A stretch of 64,000 nt of DNA from Gloeocapsopsis crepidinum LEGE 06123 (GCF_015207655.1 NZ_JADEWN010000016.1:1-64000), one strand, 5' to 3'. Counted from the stretch's first letter, positions 25,830 through 36,272 are shown. The notes: generated by a model from the letters alone, not told the origin. Numbers and translations: made by a program.

Positions 25830-26702
25830 TCACTGATGGCGTTGCAGATAACTTGTAACCGTATTTTGTAATAACATCGCTACAGTCATTGGGCCAATTC
25901 CCCCAGGAACAGGAGTAATATACTCTGCCACATTCTGCACGGCATCGAAGTCTACATCGCCTACCAAGCGGCTACTACCACTTCCATCAGTAACGCGATT
26001 AATTCCTACATCGACAACAACCGCCCCAGGTTTTACCATATCCACTGTAATTAGTCCAGGACGACCAACAGCACCGATTAAAATATCCGCAGACCGCGTT
26101 ATTGCACCTAAATTTTGCGATCGGGAATGAGCGATTGTCACTGTAGCATCTTCTGCGAGTAGCATCAAAGCTAAAGGCTTCCCAACTAAAATACTACGCC
26201 CAACAACAACAGCTTGCTTACCTTTTAGCGGAATTTGATATTCTTGCAACAACCGCATCACTCCTGCTGGAGTACAGCTACGTAAACCTTGTTCTCCTCG
26301 CACAAGTTTTCCTAAGTTAGTGGGATGCAGTCCATCTGCATCTTTGTCAGGATCGATTTGGAGTAGCAGCGCAACTGCATCTAAGTGTCCTGGCAAAGGT
26401 AACTGCACTAAAATGCCGTCAACTCGTTCATCTTGATTAAGACGGTGAATTGTCTGTTCTAATTCTGCCTGCGTCACTTCAATTTCAAAATGCTGCCCAA
26501 ACGAAGCAATTCCTACATTAGTGCAAGCGCGTTCTTTGTTACGAACATATGCAGCACTCGCAGGATTATCTCCTACCATCAATACTGCTAAGCCAGGTGG
26601 ACGATTAAATTGATTTTGAGTTTGAATTTGTTCTTTGAGTTCGCTTTGAAGACGTTGCGCCAAAGCTTTACCATTCAACAATTGTGCTTGCTTCATAACC
26701 AT
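25830..26702 (-). CDS. folD: Bifunctional methylene-THF dehydrogenase/cyclohydrolase FolD
   Basis: FolD interconverts 5,10-methylene-, methenyl- and 10-formyl-tetrahydrofolate with NADP. Hallmarks are [11 protein letters not shown] (with the catalytic Lys), [39 protein letters not shown], and the C-terminal [17 protein letters not shown] place the start at ATG 26702, eight bases after GGAAGG. The frame extends three codons further to a GTG at 26711, which lies too close to that site. Confidence 0.95.
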   Translation of the reverse strand: MVMKQAQLLNGKALAQRLQSELKEQIQTQNQFNRPPGLAVLMVGDNPASAAYVRNKERACTNVGIASFGQHFEIEVTQAELEQTIHRLNQDERVDGILVQLPLPGHLDAVALLLQIDPDKDADGLHPTNLGKLVRGEQGLRSCTPAGVMRLLQEYQIPLKGKQAVVVGRSILVGKPLALMLLAEDATVTIAHSRSQNLGAITRSADILIGAVGRPGLITVDMVKPGAVVVDVGINRVTDGSGSSRLVGDVDFDAVQNVAEYITPVPGGIGPMTVAMLLQNTVTSYLQRHQ

Positions 26703-26840
26703 TCTTGGCACCTTCCTTTAGCAAAGCTACATTGAGTAACCTTGTACTCGCATCAAAAGTATTATGGCAATGGTCAACACGGTTAGGATCTTCAAGATGC
26801 TCAAAGCCATTTCCAAATCTCGCTTTTAACCCTGAACCAA

Positions 26841-26881
26841 AGGTCTGAGAAAAGCGCGTCCTCTGACCCCTGACCCTGCCA
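26841..26881. repeat. Dispersed CTCTGACC repeat, copy 1
   Basis: The core AGGTCTGAGAAAAGCGCGTC, followed by CTCTGACCCCTGACCC, is nearly identical to a stretch at 32015-32070 and ends in degenerate CTGACCC units. It is intergenic here. Confidence 0.8.
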
Positions 26882-26972
26882 TACGTCTAATCGAAACTAA
26901 TTTTTTCTAACAATACTGGGCGATCGCAATTTCTCCGCATACGATTGAAATCTACTTACTTCATTAGTTGTG

Positions 26973-27410
26973 ATGGTGCCAATGACTATGCAATTTCTTC
27001 GTCAGGCGATCGCGCCACAACTGAAACCTCTATACATTCTACCTTCTCTCTTGCTGACTGGTCTACTTGGCTGTAGCGGTGTACCTTCTGCACTCAACAG
27101 CATTAATGTAGGTTTTGGAGTTGATGTTTCTCAAATTGGTGATATTGAACCAACGCGCGATCAAGACAAAACAATCTATGTTCAGGGTAAAGTTGCGGCG
27201 CTGGTTCCTTTAGTCGATTGGTTGGCTTACCAAGTTCAAGACTCTAGTGGCACAATTTGGGTGTTAACTAATCAACGGAACATTCAACTTGCAGATCGAG
27301 TTTTAATTGAAGGAAAGCTACGCTATCACAGTATTCCTGTTGCAGAACAAGATTTTGGTGAGGCTTATGTCGAAGAACACCGCCAACTTGAACGTATTCC
27401 TTCCCAGTAA
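26973..27410 (+). CDS. Lipoprotein-like hypothetical protein
   Basis: A protein of about 145 residues with an N-terminal hydrophobic stretch ending in a lipobox-like sequence (LTGLLGCSG), so it is probably lipid-anchored in the periplasm. The mature part has an OB-fold-like pattern: IYVQGKVAALVPLVDWLAYQV, GTIWVLTN, and DRVLIEGKLRYHS. The function is unknown. The frame opens with GTG ATG GTG; ATG 26973, 26982 and 26988 are all possible starts and no clear ribosome site distinguishes them. The NUDIX gene starts eight bases after the stop, so the two are probably co-transcribed. Confidence 0.78.
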   Translation: MVPMTMQFLRQAIAPQLKPLYILPSLLLTGLLGCSGVPSALNSINVGFGVDVSQIGDIEPTRDQDKTIYVQGKVAALVPLVDWLAYQVQDSSGTIWVLTNQRNIQLADRVLIEGKLRYHSIPVAEQDFGEAYVEEHRQLERIPSQ

Positions 27411-27418
27411 ACTAACGT

Positions 27419-27856
27419 ATGAACGATCAGAAAATTCATGTTGCGATCGCTGTTCTCTATCGCCAGAATCAATTTCTCATGCAATTACGCGATAATATTC
27501 CTGGAATTCTTTATCCAGGTCATTGGGGTTTATTTGGCGGACACATTGAATCTGGAGAAGTCCCCGAAGTTGCAATAATACGAGAACTACAAGAGGAAAT
27601 CAACTACACTCCACCAGCGATCCTAAACTTTAGCTGCTATTACGATGAAAAAGTTGTACGTCATGTTTATCACGCACCATTAACTGTAGAACTCGATCAA
27701 CTTGTTCTCAATGAGGGATGGGATATGGGTTTGCTAACACCTCAACAAGTTTTACAAGGTGAATGTTATTCTGCAAAAGCTGGCGAATATAAGCCTTTAG
27801 GCGCTCCTCATCAAAAAATCTTGCTAGACTTTATTAAGCTTAAGCCTTATTCGTAA
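27419..27856 (+). CDS. NUDIX hydrolase
   Basis: A 145-residue single-domain NUDIX hydrolase. The Nudix box is GGHIESGEVPEVAIIRELQEE, with the metal-binding Glu residues in place. It probably cleaves a nucleoside diphosphate linked to another group; the substrate cannot be told. The preceding HVAIAVLYRQNQFLMQLR strand is typical. Its 3' end overlaps the convergent EamA gene by 17 bases. Confidence 0.9.
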   Translation: MNDQKIHVAIAVLYRQNQFLMQLRDNIPGILYPGHWGLFGGHIESGEVPEVAIIRELQEEINYTPPAILNFSCYYDEKVVRHVYHAPLTVELDQLVLNEGWDMGLLTPQQVLQGECYSAKAGEYKPLGAPHQKILLDFIKLKPYS

Positions 27857-28706
27857 GCAATACTCCTACCACTACTAAAGCACCCCCCATTAACAAGCTA
27901 AGAGTGATTTCTTCTTGTAATAGAACTGCTGCTAGCAAAATTGCTGATACGGGTACTAAATTGATAAAAATTGCAGCTTTAGCAGGTCCAATCGCTTTTA
28001 CGCCTTCAGAATACCAAATAAAGCCAAGCGCAGAACTTAAAAATCCTAAATATAAAATAACTAACCAAGTTGCCAAATCAATCTGAATCAATTCTTGAAG
28101 AAACCCCTCTATTGCAGCTGGAATAAATAAGGCAACTGTACCAATAAGACAAGCATAAGTTGTTGCGACTAAAGGAGAAAGCTGCTGCATCGCAATTTTA
28201 CCAATTAGCGTATAAGCAACCCAGCTAAATACGCATCCAAAAAGAAAAAAGTCTCCCAAACTTAAATTATTATCTAAAGTATCTAGCATTCCTCTACTAA
28301 TTGCTAGAGCTGCTCCTAACAGAGAAGTAATAATTCCTATTGTTTTTAAAGTAGTAAGTTTCTCTTTAAAAAACAAGACAGAACCAAGCGCAATAAAGGT
28401 AGGATTTAAGGCAACAATTAATGCAGCACGACTAGCTGCAATAGTTTGTAAGCCAAAAAAAAAGAATGCATTATATGCAAAAACTCCTGTCATTCCCAGT
28501 AGAAAAACTTGCAAAAGTTGCTTCTTTTGAAGTTGAGGTAGGTGTCCCTCTATTTTTAATGTGAGTAGTAGCAGACAAATTGAGGAAACAGCAAAACGAC
28601 AAAATGCTGCTGAGAAAGGTTCTAAACTTTGTACTACTAGCCTTCCTGCAATAAATGTACTGCCCCAAACTACCGCAGTTAGTACCAGTTTGATATAAAC
28701 TATCAA
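27840..28706 (-). CDS. EamA/DMT-family transporter
   Basis: A 288-residue inner-membrane protein with ten predicted helices in two EamA repeats, each about 140 residues. The first begins LVLTAVVWGSTFIAGRLVV and the second has FLFGCVFSWVAYTLIGKI. The ALNPTF and NLVPVSAILLA signature regions are present. DMT proteins export or import metabolites such as amino acids; the substrate is unknown. The gene is AT-rich compared with its neighbours. Confidence 0.9.
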   Translation of the reverse strand: MIVYIKLVLTAVVWGSTFIAGRLVVQSLEPFSAAFCRFAVSSICLLLLTLKIEGHLPQLQKKQLLQVFLLGMTGVFAYNAFFFFGLQTIAASRAALIVALNPTFIALGSVLFFKEKLTTLKTIGIITSLLGAALAISRGMLDTLDNNLSLGDFFLFGCVFSWVAYTLIGKIAMQQLSPLVATTYACLIGTVALFIPAAIEGFLQELIQIDLATWLVILYLGFLSSALGFIWYSEGVKAIGPAKAAIFINLVPVSAILLAAVLLQEEITLSLLMGGALVVVGVLLTNKA

Positions 28707-29228
28707 TATTAAAACCCAAATATTAGCATTTGTTTTCTATTGTCTCATATATTTAAATATCAAGCACAGCAGTATTTTTACCTAAAAAAAGTTCTTGTGA
28801 TTTTTAACTTTTATTAGAATCAAATGCTAAATTGAATAATTGGAATTAGCTATAAGTAAGTGAAAATAAACATAGCTTAAAAGCTGTTAAAGAGGAAATT
28901 GATAATAGTTGATTAGCTAGCTATTAATCACGAATTAGTATAAAAAATGTGAAGAATTATCATGCCCACTTACTCAAATACCAAAAATGAGGTGGATATT
29001 TTGCTTGATTGTACTTAATTCAACAAAGTTTTTAAAAACTCAATGCGGTTTTAATATTTATATATAAATAAGAACTAAATAAGATAGTATAATATGTTCG
29101 AGTATTAATAAAATTTTCTAACTAAAAACTGAATGTGCAGATACTGTCCTAAGCTAGGATAGCTATCAGTGAACTGATTAACTACCTGTATTAAATTAAA
29201 CGAAGACCAAGGCACACAACTGATTGCG
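28707..29228. other. AT-rich intergenic region
   Basis: This is a very AT-rich stretch between the divergent EamA and mutS genes. It holds no open frame, RNA gene or clear repeat that I can identify; it must contain both promoters. Confidence 0.5.
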
Positions 29229-31838
29229 ATGAACACCTCCTCCTCTGCATCTACTTCCGTGGAATTTAATGGTAAGCCGATGCTGCGTAACGCTGACTAT
29301 CGGAAATTGGATATTACCAAACTTTCACCAATGTACCAGCACTTTGTAAAAGTGAAAGAACAGTATCCAAATACAATACTACTGTATCGATGTGGAGATT
29401 TTTTTGAAACCTTTTTTCTTGATGCGCTGACGGTTTCGCAGGAATTAGAACTTGTCCTGACGAGTAAAGAAGGAGGAAAGGAAATCGGGCGAGTGCCAAT
29501 GACAGGAGTGCCGCATCATGCACTAGAGCGGTATTGTGCAATGTTAGTTGAGAAGGGCTATGCGATCGCAATTTGCGACCAAGTTGAAGATGCAGAAGTT
29601 GCCGCAGCCCAACATCGTCAAGTGCGTCGAGAAGTCACGCGGGTACTTACTCCAGGAACACTTTTAGATGACGGAATGCTGCAAGCACGGTGCAACAACT
29701 TTTTAGCAGCAGTTGTCATTGCAGGCAGTCATTGGGGATTAGCCTATGCAGATATTTCTACAGGGGAATTCTTAACAACACAAGAAAGTAACTTAGAGCA
29801 GCTAACGCAAGAATTAATGCGGCTACAACCTTCAGAGGTGCTAGTGCCTACTAATGCTCCAGATTTAGGAAGTTTACTACGTCCTGGAGAAACTTCTGAA
29901 CATTTGCCATCTTGTTTGCCAACTTCATTTTGCTATGCGCTGCGATCGCACACTCCATTTACTCCAGCAGAAGCGCGACAGCGTTTAGTCCAAAAATTTC
30001 GAGTGCGATCGCTTGAGGGCTTGGGTTGCGAACATCTTCCTCTAGCAGTGAGGGCTGCTGGTGGTTTATTACAATATCTAGAAGAAACGCAAAAAGAAAA
30101 TCCAATTGCGCTACAAACCTTACGCACCTATACAATTACTGATTACTTAATATTAGATCACCAAAGTCGGCGAAATTTAGAAATAACGCAAACAGTCCGT
30201 GATGGTACGTTTCATGGTTCATTACTATGGGCATTAGACCGCACTAGCACAGCGATGGGTGGACGAACCTTGCGTCGCTGGTTTTTGCAGCCACTTATAG
30301 ATATTAAGGGGATTCGTGCCCGACAAGATACGATTCAAGAATTAATCGAAGATAGTTCGCTGCGTCAGGATTTACGTGCCTGTTTGCGACAAATTTACGA
30401 TCTAGAAAGATTAACAGGTCGTGCAGGTTCTGGTAGTGCAAATGCTAGAGATCTTGTTGCTTTAGCAGATTCGCTGGCAAGACTGCCTGAGATTGCTCGT
30501 CTTGTAGAAACGGCAAAATCGCCATATCTACGGGCTTTACAAAAAGTCCCATCGATACTGCAAGAATTAGGTGTCAAACTTCGCAACCATCTTGTTGAGT
30601 CACCGCCGATTTTACTTTCTGAAGGCGGCTTAATTCGCCCTGGCGTCGATTCACAACTTGATGAGAGACGCACCACCGTAGAAGCAGATCAGCAATGGAT
30701 TGCGAATTTAGAAATAGAGGAACGCGCTAAGACAGAAATTCCCACATTGAAGGTAGGTTACAACAAAACCTTTGGTTATTACATCAGTATTTCTCGCAGC
30801 AAAGCCGATCAAGTTCCCAAGCATTACATCCGCAAGCAAACACTAACGAATGAAGAACGATATATCACTCCTGAGTTGAAAGAACGCGAAAGTCGCATCC
30901 TTAGTGCTAGAGACGATTTGAATCGCTTAGAGTATGAAGTGTTTACGCAATTGCGTGGTGAAGTTGCCGAACACGCTGAATTGATTCGCAATATTTCGCG
31001 TGCTGTAGCAGCGGCAGATGTATTGTGTGGTTTAGCTGAAGTAGCAGTTTATCAAGGCTACTGCCGACCAGAAATGGTGGAAGGGCGAGAAATTATTATC
31101 AAAGATGGGCGTCACCCTGTTGTCGAACAGTCTTTACCTGCAGGCTTTTTCGTTCCCAATTCTGCCTGTTTAGGTAATACACCATCAAACCAATTTCCCG
31201 ATCTCATTATTCTCACAGGTCCGAATGCAAGTGGCAAAAGTTGCTATCTGCGTCAAGTAGGATTGATACAGTTAATGGCACAGGTGGGTAGTTTTGTTCC
31301 AGCCAATTCTGCACGATTGGGGATTTGCGATCGCATTTTTACGCGGGTCGGTGCAGTAGATGACTTAGCAACAGGTCAATCAACTTTTATGGTTGAAATG
31401 AATGAAACAGCCAATATTCTCAATCATGCTACTTCGCGATCGCTCGTGTTGCTAGATGAAATTGGCAGAGGAACTGCAACATTTGATGGTCTTTCAATTG
31501 CGTGGGCAGTAGCTGAATACTTAGCCTCAGAGATTCAAGCGCGGACGATCTTTGCAACACACTACCACGAGTTGAATGAACTCGCTTCAATTTTGCCGAA
31601 CGTTGCTAATTATCAAGTCACTGTGAAAGAACTACCCGATCAAATCATCTTTTTACATCAAGTACAACCAGGAGGCGCAGATAAATCTTATGGCATTGAG
31701 GCAGGACGTTTGGCAGGATTGCCACCAGTGGTGATTCAACGCGCCAAACAGGTCATGGGACAAATTGAAAAGCATAGTAAAATTGCTGTCGGACTGCGTG
31801 AGGGTGTAGATGTCAAACAAGCGTTAAAGGCAAACTAA
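29229..31838 (+). CDS. mutS: DNA mismatch repair ATPase MutS
   Basis: MutS recognises base mismatches and small loops and starts repair with MutL. The 869-residue protein has the mismatch-binding N-terminal domain ([17 protein letters not shown], containing the stacking Phe and Glu), connector, lever and clamp domains, and an ATPase with GPNASGKS (Walker A), [12 protein letters not shown] and ATHYHEL. The protein N-terminus has about 30 extra residues compared with E. coli MutS, as usual for cyanobacteria. The in-frame start MNTSSS is followed by ATG at MLRNADY as an alternative. It appears monocistronic. Confidence 0.96.
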   Translation: MNTSSSASTSVEFNGKPMLRNADYRKLDITKLSPMYQHFVKVKEQYPNTILLYRCGDFFETFFLDALTVSQELELVLTSKEGGKEIGRVPMTGVPHHALERYCAMLVEKGYAIAICDQVEDAEVAAAQHRQVRREVTRVLTPGTLLDDGMLQARCNNFLAAVVIAGSHWGLAYADISTGEFLTTQESNLEQLTQELMRLQPSEVLVPTNAPDLGSLLRPGETSEHLPSCLPTSFCYALRSHTPFTPAEARQRLVQKFRVRSLEGLGCEHLPLAVRAAGGLLQYLEETQKENPIALQTLRTYTITDYLILDHQSRRNLEITQTVRDGTFHGSLLWALDRTSTAMGGRTLRRWFLQPLIDIKGIRARQDTIQELIEDSSLRQDLRACLRQIYDLERLTGRAGSGSANARDLVALADSLARLPEIARLVETAKSPYLRALQKVPSILQELGVKLRNHLVESPPILLSEGGLIRPGVDSQLDERRTTVEADQQWIANLEIEERAKTEIPTLKVGYNKTFGYYISISRSKADQVPKHYIRKQTLTNEERYITPELKERESRILSARDDLNRLEYEVFTQLRGEVAEHAELIRNISRAVAAADVLCGLAEVAVYQGYCRPEMVEGREIIIKDGRHPVVEQSLPAGFFVPNSACLGNTPSNQFPDLIILTGPNASGKSCYLRQVGLIQLMAQVGSFVPANSARLGICDRIFTRVGAVDDLATGQSTFMVEMNETANILNHATSRSLVLLDEIGRGTATFDGLSIAWAVAEYLASEIQARTIFATHYHELNELASILPNVANYQVTVKELPDQIIFLHQVQPGGADKSYGIEAGRLAGLPPVVIQRAKQVMGQIEKHSKIAVGLREGVDVKQALKAN

Positions 31839-31895
31839 CTTTTGATGCGCATTTTATGCCAACGATCAATATGGTTAGGACGTTATTAAAGTCTT

Positions 31896-31942
31896 GAGTT
31901 TTGGAAAGCGAACAAAGATACCGGAGGCATTTATTAAAAGAA
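31896..31942 (+). repeat. Dispersed repeat, copy A
   Basis: GAGTTTTGGAAAGCGAACAA is followed by the CCGGAGGCATTT core and ATTAAAAGAA, downstream of mutS. It matches the minus-strand copy at 15186-15240 and a diverged copy at 43309-43350. Degenerate AACTCAACACTC units follow it. Confidence 0.8.
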
Positions 31943-31973
31943 GTGTCTTAACTCAACACTCAACACTTATAAT

Positions 31974-32753
31974 TCATAACTCATAACTCTCCGTTCCCCT
32001 AATTTGTGAACCGTAGGTCTGAGAAAAGCGTGTCCTCTGACCTCTGACTTCTGACTTCTGACCCCTGCTATAAGTATCTGACTTACCTGGTATTAAAACG
32101 TTTCCTGCTTGATCGCTGATGCCAGCTTTTGCAACTCCATGAACCAGAATCTTACCGCCACTAATTGTTTTAGTATATTGCTCGTGGTGATGACCGTGGA
32201 ACACAGCTTTTACTCCTAGTGCCTCAGCAAGTTCGTCAAGTTCTTTAAAGCCGTAGCAATGGCATGAAGGCGCTTCATGAGTCACTAAAATATCTGCTTG
32301 TTGATTTGATAGCGCTTTGTAGTGTTGCCAAAAAATGCTGGCATGATGTTTGCGAGGAATACCACCCCGCCAGCGTTCGCCTTTACCACAAATTGATAGT
32401 AAGTGATGATGGCTAGGAAATCTCGGGGCAGCAGGAGGACGCCAGATTTTGGCACGAAATACACCGCCTAATCCAGCAACTCGCTGACCAGCAATTTTAA
32501 CAACACGACCGTGTAAATTACGATGCGCTAGCTGCGATGAAAACAAATGGTCGTACCAACAATCTTGATCTGCGTCGTGGTTACCGTGAATGAACCAAAC
32601 TTCGGTTTTATCCAAAATGGCAGCTAGTTCTTCCTCTAGCGATCGCGCTAAGTCAAAATCGCCTAGCAAAATAACTGCTTGCGGAGAATATGTTTTTACT
32701 GCCCGAAGCACGGGTCTGAAATCACCATGCGGATCTCCACCGAATAAAATCAT
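31974..32753 (-). CDS. Metallophosphoesterase with a repeat-encoded C-terminus
   Basis: A 259-residue calcineurin-like phosphoesterase. Metal-binding motifs run in order: FGGDPHGDF, LLGDFD, IHGNHDAD, VTHEAPS and FHGHHHEQY. The core ends by about residue 228 (VLIPGKSD). The last 30 or so residues (SRGQKSEVRGQRTRFSQTYG and on) are encoded by a dispersed intergenic repeat at 32015-32070 and are unlikely to be part of the fold. The substrate is unknown; relatives include phosphodiesterases and protein phosphatases. Codon use in the core matches the neighbours. Confidence 0.88.
   Translation of the reverse strand: MILFGGDPHGDFRPVLRAVKTYSPQAVILLGDFDLARSLEEELAAILDKTEVWFIHGNHDADQDCWYDHLFSSQLAHRNLHGRVVKIAGQRVAGLGGVFRAKIWRPPAAPRFPSHHHLLSICGKGERWRGGIPRKHHASIFWQHYKALSNQQADILVTHEAPSCHCYGFKELDELAEALGVKAVFHGHHHEQYTKTISGGKILVHGVAKAGISDQAGNVLIPGKSDTYSRGQKSEVRGQRTRFSQTYGSQIRGTESYEL
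32015..32070. repeat. Dispersed CTCTGACC repeat, copy 2, inside a coding region
   Basis: AGGTCTGAGAAAAGCGTGTC is followed by tandem TCTGACY units. It is the same repeat as at 26841-26881, with more heptamer units. This copy lies inside the reading frame of the metallophosphoesterase gene and supplies its C-terminal tail. Confidence 0.85.
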
Positions 32754-33104
32754 TAATTAAGTTGAAAATGCAACTCTTTATGATAATAAGGATCGCATAT
32801 CTAGAACCTATGTTCCTTACCCAAAAGACGGATCGACACTGAAACACAACTATCGATAGGAAAGAAATCAAGCAGTTGCTTTGCATTTGAAAAGGCAACA
32901 AATTGAAAATTGAGCCTTTCTCCTCAATGTTTTTCTTCCCCTCACTCCTTACCCCTCACCCCTCGCCCCTTCTTTCGTAACTATTCTTAATACACTACGG
33001 CATAAAGCATTACACTTCATTGCAAAGTGAAAGATAATGTGAGATAGCGCGTGATAATTGCGGATGTGGATGAACCCGCACAGAATTTAGGAAAGGAGAA
33101 CCCC
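32754..33104. other. Intergenic region with short tandem repeat
   Basis: Between divergent genes. At 32937-32970 there is a tract of degenerate CCCCTCA heptamers of the same kind as at 24171-24201. The rest shows no gene or RNA that I can support. Confidence 0.6.
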
Positions 33105-33311
33105 GTGGCAATGCAATCAAAGGAGCTAAAACAAAATTCGGTGCATGAAGATTTCAGTGAGTATGTAGCTCATCTTCAACTTCATATGACTTTACAAGCT
33201 CGGAATTTAGTTCCCACCCTCAAGCCAAAGGTAATTGATAGCCGCGAACAGTTACTCCATCAAACTCAAGCAACTGTTGAAAAGTTGATTTCTCGCCAGA
33301 GAATATTCTAG
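33105..33311 (+). CDS. Small conserved hypothetical protein
   Basis: A 68-residue helical protein (SEYVAHLQLHMTLQARNLVP, then a Gln-rich helix ending LISRQRIF). I do not recognise a family. The frame is open to 33051, but an AAAGGAG site six bases before GTG 33105 makes this the best start; ATG 33111 is an alternative. A strong terminator follows, which supports a real, separately transcribed gene. Confidence 0.7.
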   Translation: MAMQSKELKQNSVHEDFSEYVAHLQLHMTLQARNLVPTLKPKVIDSREQLLHQTQATVEKLISRQRIF

Positions 33312-33381
33312 ATAGTACTGCGCTGCTGTCTAACACGAAAAGCAACCAGTTTCTAAAGATTATCAAATAAACATAATTCAG

Positions 33382-33421
33382 AAACCTTGAAGCACGCAGA
33401 ACGCGCATCAAGGTTTTTATT
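33382..33421 (+). terminator. Intrinsic terminator after the small gene
   Basis: AAACCTTGA (33382-33390) pairs perfectly with TCAAGGTTT (33408-33416), and T residues continue directly after the stem. The loop of 17 bases is long but GC-rich and may fold further. Confidence 0.8.
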
Positions 33422-33604
33422 TAGGCTGAGAACTAATAAATTTTTGTGGCGGATAACTAGCAAAAATGTCTTAGAAAGCAGACATAGCAGGCATTTTGCT
33501 GTTTTCTGTTTGTATGGTTAAGAAATCCGTACTTAAGCTGAACAGCGATCGCTGAGCTTTTGCCGTTAAGATAATGGCAGCGAAACCTTTTAATTTCAGG
33601 CTGA

Positions 33605-34903
33605 ATGGCGGCCCGATCTAACATGACTTCCATGCCTCCCCAAAACCAAAGCCTAGTCATTAGACCAGTTCAATACCGAGACCTTGAGGGCATTGAACGG
33701 CTTAGTGCCGAGTCATTCGAGGTGGATCAATCAAGTCCTGCCGAAACGCCAGGGCGATCGCATCTAAGCTTACTGCGCCGCTGGTTTGGGTTAATCAAGT
33801 GTTTGAGCATCTTTCCCAATCCGCTACAGTACCGTTTCTGCATTTACGTAGCTGAGCAATACCGTCAGGTTCAAGGGATGATTCAAGTCACCCCTTTTAA
33901 TCGTACCCGCAGTACTTGGAAAGTTCAGCAAGTCGCGGTAGACACCAAAGCTCACACCCAAGGAATTGGTTCCCAACTTTTGCGTCACTGTTTTGAAGCG
34001 ATCGGTGAAGCTCGCACGTGGTTATTAGAAGTCAATATTAATAATAAAGATGCCTTGGCTCTCTATCGCCAAAATGGTTTCCAAACTTTGGCACAGTTGA
34101 CTTATTGGAAAATTAAGCCGAGCTTATTACAAGAATTAGCTGCTAGAGAACCAGATTTGCCAAACTTGCTGCCTGTCAGCAATGCTGATGCTCAGTTGCT
34201 CTACCAGTTAGATACTGCCTCAATGCCGCCTCTGGTTCGCCAAGTCTTTGACCGCGAAATTCATGATTTTAAGACTAGTCTTCTTGGTGCACTGATTGAA
34301 GGACTAAGACAATGGCGGAGTAGAACTGAAGTCGTCAGCGGCTATGTATTTGAACCACAGCGCAAAGCAGCAATTGGTTACTTTCAGCTGAAAATATGCC
34401 GTAAAAGCCAAAAACCACACGTTGCAACATTAACAGTACACCCTGCCTATACTTGGCTTTATCCTGAGCTACTATCTCAACTTGCACGAATCGTTCAAGA
34501 TTTACCACCACAATCTTTGCAACTAGCTTCTGCTGATTATCAACCAGAACGAGAGGAATACTTAGAGCAAATAGGTGCTGAGCGTGTAGAACATACACTT
34601 ATGATGTCGCGCTCAGTTTGGCACAAAATCCGCGAGTCTAAGTTTGCATCTTTAGAAGGCTTACAATGGCCTGAAGTGCTTCAAGGTCTGCAACCAGCAC
34701 GTAAACCTGTCCCAGGTGGTATGTCTTGGATACCACAAACTTCGTCTGCCCGCTCAAAGATAAAAATGAACTCGCAATACCAATTTGTGAATAAAGTAAG
34801 TTCTTCATCAGAATCATTACATCCGAGTAGTAGCACTGAAGAACATTCCTTGCAACAACATCACCTTGACAACGAAGGAGAAACAAAAAACACGAATGTC
34901 TAA
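33605..34903 (+). CDS. GNAT-family N-acetyltransferase
   Basis: A 432-residue protein with a standard GNAT domain (about 15-155) carrying the acetyl-CoA-binding QVAVDTKAHTQGIGSQLL and the later EVNINNKDALALYRQNGF. The C-terminal half (about 165-345) has a second, weaker GNAT-like pattern (IGYFQLKI, VATLTVHPAYTWL, LQLASADYQPEREEYLEQIG). The last 60 residues are Ser/Gln-rich and look disordered. The acetyl acceptor is unknown. Its last codons overlap the start of ruvX by eight bases, so the two are translationally coupled. Starts at 33605, 33623 and 33632 are all possible. Confidence 0.85.
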   Translation: MAARSNMTSMPPQNQSLVIRPVQYRDLEGIERLSAESFEVDQSSPAETPGRSHLSLLRRWFGLIKCLSIFPNPLQYRFCIYVAEQYRQVQGMIQVTPFNRTRSTWKVQQVAVDTKAHTQGIGSQLLRHCFEAIGEARTWLLEVNINNKDALALYRQNGFQTLAQLTYWKIKPSLLQELAAREPDLPNLLPVSNADAQLLYQLDTASMPPLVRQVFDREIHDFKTSLLGALIEGLRQWRSRTEVVSGYVFEPQRKAAIGYFQLKICRKSQKPHVATLTVHPAYTWLYPELLSQLARIVQDLPPQSLQLASADYQPEREEYLEQIGAERVEHTLMMSRSVWHKIRESKFASLEGLQWPEVLQGLQPARKPVPGGMSWIPQTSSARSKIKMNSQYQFVNKVSSSSESLHPSSSTEEHSLQQHHLDNEGETKNTNV

Positions 34904-35441
34904 AGCTACTCAGCAGCAAGCCACTGACACTCACGAAAATCCCAACAGTGTTGTTGTGAGTTCGCAACCGAAAAAGCAATCTTTTATTTCAGCTTTAGGC
35001 TTAGATATTGGTCGTAAGCGAATTGGTGTTGCTGGATGTGATGGCACAGGTTTGATTGCCTCAGGATTGACAACAATTGAGCGCAAATCTTTTGAGTTGG
35101 ATCTAGCACAACTCAAAAGATTTGCCAAAGAGCGTCATGTTCAAATATTGGTTGTTGGTTTACCATATTCTATGGATGGCTCTTTAGGTAAGCAAGCTCA
35201 AGAAATTCAAAAATTAGCGACGAGGTACGCTCAAGCTTTACAGTTGTCGCTAGAATATGTAGACGAACGACTCACTTCATTTCAAGCTGAGCAGCTACTG
35301 CACTCACAAAATATTTCGCCATCTCGGAACAAAGGACTTATTGATCGTAAAGCCGCTGCTTTGATACTGCAGCAATGGTTAGACGAACGTCGTGCTTCTT
35401 TAACAGCACAGAGAAAGTCTGAAAAGAAATTACCTTTTTAA
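34896..35441 (+). CDS. ruvX: RuvX/YqgF Holliday-junction resolvase-like protein
   Basis: A 181-residue RNase H-fold protein of the YqgF/RuvX family, with roles reported in recombination and in 16S rRNA maturation. The first catalytic Asp is in ALGLDIGRKRIGVA, followed by VVGLPYSMDGSLG, VDERLTSFQAE and the last Asp in IDRKAAALIL. The first 30 or so residues precede the domain and are Gln/Ser-rich. ATG 34896 overlaps the end of the GNAT gene by eight bases; a TTG at 34866 opens the frame further but is less likely. Confidence 0.92.
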   Translation: MSKATQQQATDTHENPNSVVVSSQPKKQSFISALGLDIGRKRIGVAGCDGTGLIASGLTTIERKSFELDLAQLKRFAKERHVQILVVGLPYSMDGSLGKQAQEIQKLATRYAQALQLSLEYVDERLTSFQAEQLLHSQNISPSRNKGLIDRKAAALILQQWLDERRASLTAQRKSEKKLPF

Positions 35442-35629
35442 TTTTGTTTGATTCTGTTTGGAAAAAAGCCTGTAAATCTAGTAGTTGGTTGAGTGCACTA
35501 GCGTGATATTCTGAAAGCTAACCAACAGTGCCTAGAAAAAAGTTGCATTAGCAGGTTTTGTCTAGTATAGGTAAACTAATTTACCGACGATTTTCTTGTT
35601 AGATAAGTTGACGGTTCTTACTATCGACT

Positions 35630-36202
35630 ATGTTTCCATCCGAATTTTCTGAAGATAATGAGCAATCCCCTGCTAGCTCCGTCACGCTGACGGATGATAC
35701 AGGGCGTGAATTGAATTGTTATGTAGAGCGATCGCTTTATGTAGATAGTCAAGAATATCTATTACTGATCCCTGTAGATTCCGCAGTAGAAATTTTTGCT
35801 TGGCAGGGTGATGGCGATGAAGAAGAAGCTGTTCCTGTTGAAGATGAAGAAACTATTGAGAGCATCTTTAGCACAGCAGAAGCTGTCCTTGCTGAGCAGA
35901 ATTTAGTTCTGAAGCACAGTGCTTTTGCCTTGACAGTTGCTGGCGAGTTACCGCCTGTTGAAGAAACTGAGCTATTTACGCTGGAAATCGAAGAAAACGG
36001 AACAGAGTTAGAACCTGAACAATTGCAGCTATTAGCAAGTTTTTATCATGAAGAACAAGAGTACGCGATTTATACTCCTCTAGATCCGTTGCTGTTCTTC
36101 GCGAAAGCAAATGGTTCTGGTAAGCCAGAGTTGCTTTCTCCGGAAGAATTTCGTAAAGTACAACCACAGTTAGAAGAACAGCTATTTGACGAAATGGAAT
36201 AG
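35630..36202 (+). CDS. DUF3727 protein
   Basis: A 190-residue acidic cytoplasmic protein with two related halves. The first has VTLTDDTGRELNCYVERSLYVDSQEYLLLIPVD. The second has ELEPEQLQLLASFYHEEQEYAIYTPLDP with LLFFAK. This is the DUF1292/DUF3727 arrangement of cyanobacteria and plants. It has very high Glu content. Function unknown. It lies between ruvX and mltG on the same strand, and this gene order looks like a conserved cyanobacterial block. Confidence 0.85.
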   Translation: MFPSEFSEDNEQSPASSVTLTDDTGRELNCYVERSLYVDSQEYLLLIPVDSAVEIFAWQGDGDEEEAVPVEDEETIESIFSTAEAVLAEQNLVLKHSAFALTVAGELPPVEETELFTLEIEENGTELEPEQLQLLASFYHEEQEYAIYTPLDPLLFFAKANGSGKPELLSPEEFRKVQPQLEEQLFDEME

Positions 36203-36272
36203 TGCATAGTTGACACGTAGGCACATAGCAAACGTTTTAAGCTGTTCGTAGCTACCAGCTCAATTAGCAAAG

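Noticed and set aside
32937-32970. Tandem CCCCTCA units considered as a CRISPR-like array
   Set aside because: The units are contiguous heptamers without spacers; this is an STRR-type repeat. No CRISPR array is visible anywhere in the window.
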